A DNA stretch of 64,000 nucleotides from Microbacterium aoyamense (GTDB lineage Bacteria > Actinomycetota > Actinomycetes > Actinomycetales > Microbacteriaceae), in NCBI RefSeq assembly GCF_023155855.1, contig NZ_JAKNUT010000001.1, forward strand, positions 62,001-126,000. Reading direction: 5' to 3'. Shown one piece after another: positions 57,473-64,000 of the stretch. The position numbers and the translations under genes were made by a program. Numbering within the stretch: position 1 is the stretch's first letter; each line of letters opens with the position of its first letter. The notes beneath the pieces were generated by a model, which was given only the letters and a program-made list of their open reading frames with translations, had not been told where the DNA came from and ran no database searches.

Positions 57473-58467
57473 TGCTGCCCACCACCAATCACGAACCACC
57501 CTTCGCCATCACTCGCGCGAGCCACGTCTCGCTCGCCGTGACCGATCTCGAAGCGAGCCGCGACTTCTACCGCGACGTGATCGGGCTCGTCGTGACGGAA
57601 GAGACGGATGACGCGGTCTACCTGCGCGGCCTGGAAGAAGCCGCCCACCACAGCCTCGTCCTCGAGCGCGGCCCCGAAGCCAAAGCGCTACAGATCGGCC
57701 TACGCGTCCGCCGGGACGCCGACATCCTCGCCGCGGAGAAGCACTTCGCCGCGACCGGCGTGCCCTTCGAGCGCGTCGAGAAGCCGCATCAGGGACCGAC
57801 CTTGCAGTTCCGCGACCCCGTGGGCACGCACATGGAGCTCACGTCGTCGATGGACCTCGTGCCGCGCAAGATGCAGGAGTTCCACGAGTTCGTCGCCGGC
57901 GCACCGCAGCGCCTGGACCACTACCAGGTCGTCACGTACGACGTGCAGACGGCGACCGACTTCTGGACAGGACTCGGCATGCGGATGTCGGAATACACCG
58001 CGACCGATGGCACCGACGAGCTGTGGGGGACGTGGATGGAGGTCAAGGGCAATACTCACGACCTCGTGTTCACCAATGGCCGAGGGCCGCGCCTTCACCA
58101 CTTCGCCTACACCGTGCCGGACGCGACCGCGCTGCTGCACGCGGCCGACGTCGCAGGCGCGCTCGGGTTCGGTGAGGAGATCGATCGCGGTCCGGGACGC
58201 CACGGCATTTCGAACGCCCTCTTCCTCTACCTGCGCGACCCCGACCAGCACCGCGTCGAGCTGTTCACGACCCACTACCAGTTCATCGACCTCGAGGATC
58301 AGCCGATCCGATGGGACGTCAGCAACCCGCGGCGCGCACAGCTGTGGGGCATGCCGGCGTCGAACCGATGGTTCTTCGAGGCGAGCGAGTTCCCCGGCGA
58401 GGAAGTCCACGAACCACTCCTCACAGCGAACCCCACGACACTCGAGCAGTACCTCGGGGTGCATTGA
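57472..58467 (+). CDS. Extradiol dioxygenase, homoprotocatechuate 2,3-dioxygenase-like
   Basis: Protein of 331 residues with two VOC modules. Metal ligands: His150 (RLDHYQV), His209 or 210 (RLHHFAY) and Glu263 (RVELFT). Second-sphere residues of the Brevibacterium enzyme also fit: His196 (NTHDLVF), His244 (GRHGISN) and Tyr253. It should cleave a catechol ring meta to the hydroxyls using Fe or Mn. The C-terminal lid (DQPIRWDVSNP) is present. Confidence 0.9.
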   Translation: MLPTTNHEPPFAITRASHVSLAVTDLEASRDFYRDVIGLVVTEETDDAVYLRGLEEAAHHSLVLERGPEAKALQIGLRVRRDADILAAEKHFAATGVPFERVEKPHQGPTLQFRDPVGTHMELTSSMDLVPRKMQEFHEFVAGAPQRLDHYQVVTYDVQTATDFWTGLGMRMSEYTATDGTDELWGTWMEVKGNTHDLVFTNGRGPRLHHFAYTVPDATALLHAADVAGALGFGEEIDRGPGRHGISNALFLYLRDPDQHRVELFTTHYQFIDLEDQPIRWDVSNPRRAQLWGMPASNRWFFEASEFPGEEVHEPLLTANPTTLEQYLGVH

Positions 58468-59165
58468 TGACGCTGGATGCCGCGCTTGAGCAGAAGCTCC
58501 GATCCGCGCCCGTCGCCGCTCTCTCCGCTCAGTTGCGCAAACGTGGAATCGACAACTCCTCGATCGACGGCGTCTACGCGCTGACACCCGGCACGAGGCT
58601 CCTCGGGATCGCCAAAACCATCCGCTACCTGCCGCTCCGCGAAGACCTCTTCGCCCAGGTCGGCGGCGGCTACAACGAGCAGAAGCGCGCCTTCGACTCG
58701 GTGCTTCCCGGAGAGGTGCTCGTGATCGAGGCGCGCGGCGAGACGCACGCCGCGACGCTCGGCGACATCCTCGCGTTCCGGGCGCTCGCACGCGGCGCTG
58801 CCGGCATCGTGAGCGACGGTGGAGTGCGTGACCACGACGCCGTCGCCGTGATCGGCATCCCGGTGTTCGCCGCATCCGCGCATCCCGCCGTCCTCGGTCG
58901 CCGGCACGTGCCGTGGGACGCGGACATCGCGATCGCGTGCGGCGGCACGACGGTGCAGCCGGGTGACGTCATTGCCGGGGACGGCGACGGGGTCATCGTG
59001 ATCCCGCGCGCGATCGCCGAAGAGATCGTCGACGCCGCCCTCGCCCAAGAGGAAGAGGACCAGTGGATCGCCGCGCGCGTGCGCGAGGGGCATCCGTTGG
59101 AGGGTTTGTTCCCCCTGAACGCGGAGTGGCGAGCGCGCTACGAGGCAGACCGCGGGGACGGATGA
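58467..59165 (+). CDS. RraA-like aldolase/decarboxylase family protein
   Basis: Protein of 232 residues. GGGYNEQKRAFDSVLPGEV, ATLGDILAFRALARGAAGIV and SDGGVRDHDAV match the RraA-like fold; Arg-Asp of GGVRD and the preceding Gly are the catalytic features of HMG/CHA aldolases. In catabolic clusters members act as 4-hydroxy-2-oxo-acid aldolases or oxaloacetate decarboxylases. TGATGA overlap with the dioxygenase. Confidence 0.85.
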   Translation: MTLDAALEQKLRSAPVAALSAQLRKRGIDNSSIDGVYALTPGTRLLGIAKTIRYLPLREDLFAQVGGGYNEQKRAFDSVLPGEVLVIEARGETHAATLGDILAFRALARGAAGIVSDGGVRDHDAVAVIGIPVFAASAHPAVLGRRHVPWDADIAIACGGTTVQPGDVIAGDGDGVIVIPRAIAEEIVDAALAQEEEDQWIAARVREGHPLEGLFPLNAEWRARYEADRGDG

Positions 59166-59947
59166 TGGATGCCGCGCAGCACGCCGCGATCGCGGACGAA
59201 CTCTCAGCGGCCGAGGATGCCCGCGCGACCGTTCCGCTGCTGACGGCACGGCACGACGGCATGAGCGTCGAGGATGCGTACGCGGTGCAGCGGGAGTGGC
59301 ATCGCCGCGGCATCCGCGCCGGTCGTCGTCACGTCGGGAGGAAGATCGGCCTGACGTCCAAGGTCATGCAGGTCGCGACGGGCATCACCGAGCCGGACTA
59401 CGGCGCGATCTTCGCCGACATGATCTTCGAGAGCGGCGCCGTCATCGAGCACGCGCGGTTCTCGAACGTGCGCATCGAAGTCGAGCTCGCCTTCGTCCTC
59501 GGGACGGCGATCGAGGGCCCGCACGCATCGATCTTCGATGTGCTCCGCGCAACGGAATACGTCGTGCCGGCGCTCGAAATCCTCTCGTCACGGATCGAGC
59601 TCGCGGGCCGAACGATCGTCGACACGATCAGCGACAACGCGGCGATGGGCGCGATGGTCCTGGGCGGCACCCCCGTCGCGCCGGACGCGATCGATCTTCG
59701 CTGGGTGTCGGCACTGCTGCACCGCAACGAGACGATCGAGGAGTCCGGCGTCGCCGCCGCCGTCCTGGGGCATCCCGCCCACGGCGTCGCCTGGCTCGCG
59801 AACAAGCTGCATCCGCACGGCGATCGGCTGGACGCCGGCGAGATCATCCTCGCGGGCTCGTTCACCCGCCCGATGTGGGTCGAGGTCGGCGACACCGTCC
59901 TCGGCGACTACGGGCCGTTGGGGACGGTGTCGTGCCGCTTCGTCTAG
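59162..59947 (+). CDS. 2-oxo-hept-4-ene-1,7-dioate hydratase-like (HpaH/MhpD family)
   Basis: Protein of 261 residues. GRKIGLTSKVMQVATGITEP, the metal-binding RIEVELAFVLG (Glu-x-Glu), and ALEILSSRIE are HpaH/MhpD features. It adds water to a 2-oxo-dienoate formed after ring cleavage. ATGA overlap with the RraA gene and 16-base overlap with the aldolase gene. Confidence 0.88.
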   Translation: MMDAAQHAAIADELSAAEDARATVPLLTARHDGMSVEDAYAVQREWHRRGIRAGRRHVGRKIGLTSKVMQVATGITEPDYGAIFADMIFESGAVIEHARFSNVRIEVELAFVLGTAIEGPHASIFDVLRATEYVVPALEILSSRIELAGRTIVDTISDNAAMGAMVLGGTPVAPDAIDLRWVSALLHRNETIEESGVAAAVLGHPAHGVAWLANKLHPHGDRLDAGEIILAGSFTRPMWVEVGDTVLGDYGPLGTVSCRFV

Positions 59948-60735
59948 ACCCGACTCTCCGCGATCGGCTGGCCGAGGCATCCCGCCCCCTCGCGGGAATG
60001 TGGGTCTGCTCAGGCAGCCCACTGGTCGCCGAGATCTGCGCCGGCAGTGGGCTGGACTGGCTGCTGATCGACATGGAGCACTCCCCCAACGGTCTCGAAG
60101 GAGTGCTCGCACAACTGCAAGCGGTCGCCGCCTACCCGATCACGCCCGTCGTCCGCGTGCCCTCGGCTGATCCCGTCGTGATCAAACAGGTGCTGGACCT
60201 CGGGGCGCAGAACATCCTCGTGCCGATGATCTCGTCCGCATCCGATGCGGAAGCAGTGGTCGTCGCGGCGCACTATCCGCCACGCGGGCGCCGCGGGGTG
60301 GGCAGCGCGCTCGCCCGATCGGCACGGTGGAACCGCATCGACGACTACCTCGGAGGGGCGTCTGACCACTTGAGCGTCCTCGTCCAGATCGAGACCATCG
60401 AAGGGGTCGCCGCCGCAGCCGACATCGCCGCTGTCGAGGGCATCGACGGCGTGTTCGTCGGCCCGAGCGATCTCGCCGCGTCGATGGGACTGCTCGGTCA
60501 GCAGACGCACCCCGAGGTGATCGCCGCCGTGAAGACGACGATCGAGCGGGTGAGCTCGCAGGGCACGCCGGTCGGGGTGAATGCGTTCGACCGGACGCTC
60601 GCGGAGTCCTACGTCCATGCCGGAGTCGACTTCGTCCTCGTCGCCGCGGATGTGTCGATGCTCGCGCGAGGCTCTGAAGCGCTCGCGGCTCAGTGGGTGA
60701 CCGCCACATCCTCGATCGAGCGAACAGGCTATTGA
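59932..60735 (+). CDS. HpcH/HpaI aldolase family protein
   Basis: Protein of 267 residues. LLIDMEHSPNG (base His), VRVPSADPV (Arg), VQIETIEGV (Glu ligand) and VFVGPSDLAASMG (Asp ligand) form the active site of class II HpcH/HpaI aldolases. It cleaves 4-hydroxy-2-oxo acids to pyruvate and an aldehyde. The GTG at 59932 is the only reasonable in-frame start. Last gene of the operon. Confidence 0.9.
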   Translation: MPLRLDPTLRDRLAEASRPLAGMWVCSGSPLVAEICAGSGLDWLLIDMEHSPNGLEGVLAQLQAVAAYPITPVVRVPSADPVVIKQVLDLGAQNILVPMISSASDAEAVVVAAHYPPRGRRGVGSALARSARWNRIDDYLGGASDHLSVLVQIETIEGVAAAADIAAVEGIDGVFVGPSDLAASMGLLGQQTHPEVIAAVKTTIERVSSQGTPVGVNAFDRTLAESYVHAGVDFVLVAADVSMLARGSEALAAQWVTATSSIERTGY

Positions 60736-60909
60736 TCGGTGAGCACGACACGCGATTCGATTCGCATGTCCTCGCCGAACACGTATCCGCCGAGAAAACT
60801 CGCGGCTACTGTCGTATCCGAGCCTCGCCGTTCGTGGATGTGGTGAGCGACCCCTTCGGGTCGCCGTACTGCGGAGCCGCGATCCGGCTCCCGATGAGAG
60901 GACACGACA
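60736..60909 (+). promoter_or_regulatory. Leader of the DGPF/ECF42 pair
   Basis: 174 bases with two hairpins: GCGACCC-CTTC-GGGTCGC (60847-60864), and GGAGCCG/CGGCTCC (60873-60891). TGTCGT (60810-60815) with CGT 17 bases later is a weak candidate for a site read by an ECF sigma factor. GAGAGGACACGACA precedes the GTG. Confidence 0.4.
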
Positions 60910-61302
60910 GTGCCGAAGTATCTGATCGCATTCAACGACGAGTGGGTGCCCCTGCACACCGGCGAGGAGCTCGTCGCGAAGAGCGAGGCGTCACGAGCCG
61001 TGATCGACGACATGCAGGAGGCGGGCGTCTTCCTCTACGCGGACGGCGGGATCGATGCATCCACCGCCATCTTCAATGTCGTGAGCAAGAACGGCGAAGC
61101 GGTCTTCGCGGACGGCCCGTTCGTCGAGACAAAGGAGCACCTCGGAGGGTTCACCGTCATCGAGGCGGCTGACGACGAGGCGGCGCGCTACTGGGCCGGA
61201 CGCCTGGCGGTGGCGCTCGACTGGCCGCAGGAGGTCCACCGCTTCCCTTCCGACATGGACGAGATCGTCGAGAAGCACGGCGCACCCGCACAGGAGACGT
61301 GA
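60910..61302 (+). CDS. DGPF/YCII-related protein
   Basis: Protein of 130 residues. The eponymous DGPF motif is in ADGPFVETKEHLGGFTVIEA; the fold is YciI-like ferredoxin. Genes of this kind are regularly next to ECF42 sigma factors, which they accompany as a target; function unknown. GTG start; 4-base overlap with the sigma gene. Confidence 0.88.
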   Translation: MPKYLIAFNDEWVPLHTGEELVAKSEASRAVIDDMQEAGVFLYADGGIDASTAIFNVVSKNGEAVFADGPFVETKEHLGGFTVIEAADDEAARYWAGRLAVALDWPQEVHRFPSDMDEIVEKHGAPAQET

Positions 61303-62540
61303 CGCCGCCCTCGGTCGACGAGGCGATCACCCGTGCCCACCAGGACGAGTGGGCGCGGGTGGTGGCAGGTCTCGCCCGCCGCTTCGGTGACCTCGGAATC
61401 GCCGAGGACGCGGCAGCCGAGGCATTCCTCACGGCGGTCGAGAGGTGGCCGCGCGATGGCGTACCGCCCAATCCGGGAGCCTGGCTCACGACGACAGCCA
61501 CCCGCAAGGCGATCGATCGGCTGCGTCGCGAGTCCCGCCGAGACGACAAGCACCTGGCGGCCGACATGCTGCGCGACGACACCCCGCATGAACCGACGGG
61601 ACCGGTGGAGGATGACCGGCTCCGCCTGATCTTCGTGTGCTGTCATCCCGTGCTCCCGACCGAGGCGCGGGTCGCGCTCACGCTGCGGCTGCTCGGCGGT
61701 CTGACGGTCGCCGAGATCGCCCGCGCGTTCCTGGTGCCCGAGACCACGGTCGCGCAGCGGATCACGCGCGCGAAGGCGAAGCTGACGGCATCCGAAATCC
61801 CCTTCACGGTGCCGCGCGAGGACGACATCCGCGAGCGCCTCGCGGGCGTGCTCGCCGTGATCCTCCTCATCTTCAACGAGGGATATCTGGCGACGGCGGG
61901 CGATGATCCGCTCCGCACCGAGCTCATCGATGAGGCGATCCGGCTCGGCCGACTGCTGCGCGCACTACTCCCGGATGAGGGCGAAGTCGCGGGGTTTCTC
62001 GCCCTCATGCTGCTGACCGATGCACGGCGCCCGGCGCGGGTGTCCCGGACGGGCGAGCTCGTGACGCTCGATGAGCAGGACCGCGGGTCGTGGAACCGAC
62101 CCATGATCGTCGAGGGGCACGCGCTCGTGCGCGAGCGGATCGCGACCGGCGAACCACCCGGCCGCTATCAGCTCCTCGCCGCCATCAACGCCGTGCACAC
62201 CGACGCGCGGTCCGCCGCAGACACCGACTGGTCGCAGATCGTCACGCTCTACGACCGACTGACGATCGCCGACGACTCGCCCATCGTGCGGCTCAACCGA
62301 GCCGTCGCCGTCGCCGAAGTCGATGGCCCCGACGTCGCACTCGCAGAGGTCGAGCGACTCGGAGATCACCTCGAGGGCTACCATGCCTTCCACGCCGCCC
62401 GCGCCGACCTCCTGCGCCGCATCGGGCGCAGCGACGACTCCCGCGCGGCCTACGAACGCGCCATCCAGCTCGCGGGCAATCCCGCTGAACGGGCGTACCT
62501 CACCCGCCGACTCGGGCAGCTCGGCGCGACGTCCGCCTGA
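61299..62540 (+). CDS. ECF sigma factor, ECF42 group
   Basis: Protein of 413 residues. Region 2 is AAEAFLTAVERWPRDGVPPN with NPGAWLTTTATRKAIDRLRR, region 4 is ALTLRLLGGLTVAEIARAFL, PETTVAQRITRAKAKL. The C-terminal 200 residues form the TPR-like extension of ECF42, which replaces a classical anti-sigma factor (INAVHTDARSAADTDWSQIV, LNRAVAVAEVDGPDVALAEV). No anti-sigma gene is present. Linked to the DGPF gene. Confidence 0.92.
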   Translation: MTPPSVDEAITRAHQDEWARVVAGLARRFGDLGIAEDAAAEAFLTAVERWPRDGVPPNPGAWLTTTATRKAIDRLRRESRRDDKHLAADMLRDDTPHEPTGPVEDDRLRLIFVCCHPVLPTEARVALTLRLLGGLTVAEIARAFLVPETTVAQRITRAKAKLTASEIPFTVPREDDIRERLAGVLAVILLIFNEGYLATAGDDPLRTELIDEAIRLGRLLRALLPDEGEVAGFLALMLLTDARRPARVSRTGELVTLDEQDRGSWNRPMIVEGHALVRERIATGEPPGRYQLLAAINAVHTDARSAADTDWSQIVTLYDRLTIADDSPIVRLNRAVAVAEVDGPDVALAEVERLGDHLEGYHAFHAARADLLRRIGRSDDSRAAYERAIQLAGNPAERAYLTRRLGQLGATSA

Positions 62541-62574
62541 CACGCCCTGGCGTCCGCACGCCGACGGGTGCACA

Positions 62575-63309
62575 ATGACGGCCATGGTCGCCGATGCCGC
62601 CGATCCGCCCCCTCGAGAGTCCGACGCGCTTCTCGCGCGGAGGGCGCAGATCCTCGCGACCGAGCACTGGGGCCTCCTCGCCGCGCGGGGAACCGCGCAG
62701 AGCGAAGTGCTCACTCGGATCACGATCTTCCTGACACTCGTCTCGGCCGGCCTCGTGACGATCGGGCTCCTCGGCCAGGCGACCGGGTTCGCGGGATGGT
62801 TCCCCGCCGCCGCGCTGTCGATCCTCGCTTTCCTCGCACTCGTCGGCCTTCTGACGCAGATCCGGGTCTTCAACGTCGCCGAGGACGACATGATGTTCGT
62901 CACGGCCATGAACCGGCTGCGCGGCGCCTACGTCGATCTGGACCCGAAGGTCGAGGAGTATTTCCTCGAAGCGACGACCGACGACATGCTCGGGATGCAG
63001 GTCACGTACTCCTTCATGGTCCCCCGAGGCGACGCGAAGGTCATGGGCGGCAGTTCCGCGTTCCTCATCGTGATCGTGAACGCGTGCGTCCTGGGTCTCA
63101 TCCTCGGTGGCCTCGTCGCGCTCACCGACCTGCCCGTCGGCTGGGCGATCACGGCGGGCATCCTGACCGGGCTGCTCGTCATCCTCGGATCGGGCATGTC
63201 GGTCTATCGCGCCTACCTCGACGTCTGGCGACGCTATGAGCCTCGGCGGAGGATGGACGAGCTCCCCGCGTACCTGCGACCGCGATCGCGATCGCGCCAC
63301 TCTCGCTGA
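62575..63309 (+). CDS. Membrane protein of unknown function
   Basis: Protein of 244 residues. Helices: ITIFLTLVSAGLVTIGLLGQ, WFPAAALSILAFLALVGLL, FLIVIVNACVLGLILGGLVA and ITAGILTGLLVILGSGMSVY; the region between helices 2 and 3 is cytoplasmic-looking and charged. An ATG at 62584 is an alternative start; neither has a clear ribosome site. No family recognised. Confidence 0.7.
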   Translation: MTAMVADAADPPPRESDALLARRAQILATEHWGLLAARGTAQSEVLTRITIFLTLVSAGLVTIGLLGQATGFAGWFPAAALSILAFLALVGLLTQIRVFNVAEDDMMFVTAMNRLRGAYVDLDPKVEEYFLEATTDDMLGMQVTYSFMVPRGDAKVMGGSSAFLIVIVNACVLGLILGGLVALTDLPVGWAITAGILTGLLVILGSGMSVYRAYLDVWRRYEPRRRMDELPAYLRPRSRSRHSR

Positions 63310-63310
63310 A

Positions 63311-64000
63311 TCAGCGCTTCGCGAGCATCGCGGTCGTCCACCGCTCGAGGCGGGCGTAGGCATCCTCCCGCGCTTCGTGGCGCGACAGGAACACATCGTG
63401 CAGGGCGCCGTCGATGCGCTCGATCGTGACGGAGCGACCGAGCTTGAGCGCCGCTCGCGCGATGTCGTCGACCACGAGCACCGTGTCGACCGAGGTGAGG
63501 TCCTCGGTCCAGCGGGTCGGCGGCACGAAGCGCGCCGACAAGAGGACGCAGACCGGAACCGGGATGCCGAGGCCCGCCGCGACGGCCGCATGCCCCGCGA
63601 TGACGGCGTGCATCCATCCGACATGCACCGGCATCGTCTGCGCCGGGCGCCAGTCGAGATTCACCTCGACCGGGTCCTCCGCATCCGCGACCTCGTTCTG
63701 CGCCCTCGTGTAGAAGCCGAGATCGGTCTGCGGCCACAGATCGAAGGGACGGTAGCGGGAATGGATGCCGAGTACCGGCGCGATCGCGGCGCGCGTCGTC
63801 GCGCTGAGCTGGAACTCGAGCCAGGGGCTGTTGAGCACGACGGCGGCGACGTGCTCCCGATGCCGTGCGGCCCAGAGACTCAGCGTCAGACCGCCTGTCG
63901 AGTGCCCCATGAGCACGAGGCGGCGGTCGCCCGCGCCATCGGTGCCGCGGCCCATCGCCTCGAGCGCCGCGGCGATGTCGGCGTCGTAGTCGTGCAGGTC
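63311..64000 (-). CDS. Alpha/beta hydrolase, partial
   Basis: Leftward gene cut by the right edge; 229 codons of its C-terminal part are visible. LVLMGHSTGGLTLSLWAARH carries the nucleophile elbow Ser; DGALHDVFLS near the end holds the likely catalytic His. Resembles lysophospholipase-like hydrolases. Converges with the membrane protein gene with one base between stops. Confidence 0.85.
   Translation of the reverse strand, partial: DLHDYDADIAAALEAMGRGTDGAGDRRLVLMGHSTGGLTLSLWAARHREHVAAVVLNSPWLEFQLSATTRAAIAPVLGIHSRYRPFDLWPQTDLGFYTRAQNEVADAEDPVEVNLDWRPAQTMPVHVGWMHAVIAGHAAVAAGLGIPVPVCVLLSARFVPPTRWTEDLTSVDTVLVVDDIARAALKLGRSVTIERIDGALHDVFLSRHEAREDAYARLERWTTAMLAKR

Noticed and set aside
1..64000. 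CRISPR arrays, transposases, rRNA genes
   Set aside because: No regularly spaced repeats, transposase motifs or rRNA sequence seen on either strand.

Overview
The window is about 70% GC, with dense, overlapping genes and GTG/TTG starts. Gene content fits a high-GC Gram-positive of the Microbacteriaceae, most like Microbacterium: actinobacterial GPP34 and FBP-domain genes, actinophage-type virion genes, an M23 hydrolase with a long acidic N-terminus, and leaderless TANNNT-N6/7-ATG promoters. The species is inferred from content, not from a search.

Positions 1 to about 27,090 are most of a siphovirus-type prophage. One leftward gene is cut by the left edge. Rightward genes then follow in virion order: three tiny Cys-rich ORFs, small and large terminase, portal, a MuF-type minor head protein carrying a C-terminal HEIGH metallopeptidase domain, scaffold, SU10/DUF5309-like capsid protein, two duplicated HeH/SAP-like proteins, four head-tail connector genes, a tail tube protein with an Ig-like tail, an inserted HNH endonuclease, tail chaperones joined by a -1 frameshift, tape measure, distal tail and hub proteins, a lysis cassette (M15 endolysin plus membrane proteins), and fibre/lectin proteins. 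Strong hairpins follow the capsid and tail tube genes. From 23.7 to 27.0 kb, mostly leftward accessory genes have their own leaderless promoters and terminators (moron architecture); most encode membrane proteins. A tRNA-Met whose 3' end faces the prophage is the likely right attachment site. Integrase, repressor and replication genes are not in the window.

Positions 27 to 44.8 kb are host chromosome: tRNA-Met, tRNA-Thr, an M23 hydrolase, an inositol-phosphatase-like enzyme and a divergent oxidoreductase sharing a palindromic promoter region, a TetR/GPP34/small multidrug export cassette, tRNA-Tyr, a PfkB kinase with an FBP-domain protein, a bile-acid-type symporter, and a maltodextrin uptake operon (MalE-MalF-MalG-GH13) with two LacI-type operators.

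Positions 44.85 to 60.7 kb form a candidate aromatic-compound catabolic island. A leftward array carries a peptide-type ABC importer, LysR regulator, dienelactone hydrolase, FAD monooxygenase, SnoaL-like protein, fumarylacetoacetase-family protein and RidA-family protein. A divergent rightward operon carries an amidohydrolase-fold protein with degenerate metal ligands, a DUF3500 protein, a homoprotocatechuate-type extradiol dioxygenase, an RraA-like protein, a 2-oxo-enoate hydratase and an HpcH/HpaI aldolase. Together they outline uptake, hydroxylation, meta-cleavage, hydration and aldol cleavage; the substrate is unknown. The window ends with a DGPF/YCII protein and ECF42-type sigma factor pair, a membrane protein and a partial alpha/beta hydrolase.
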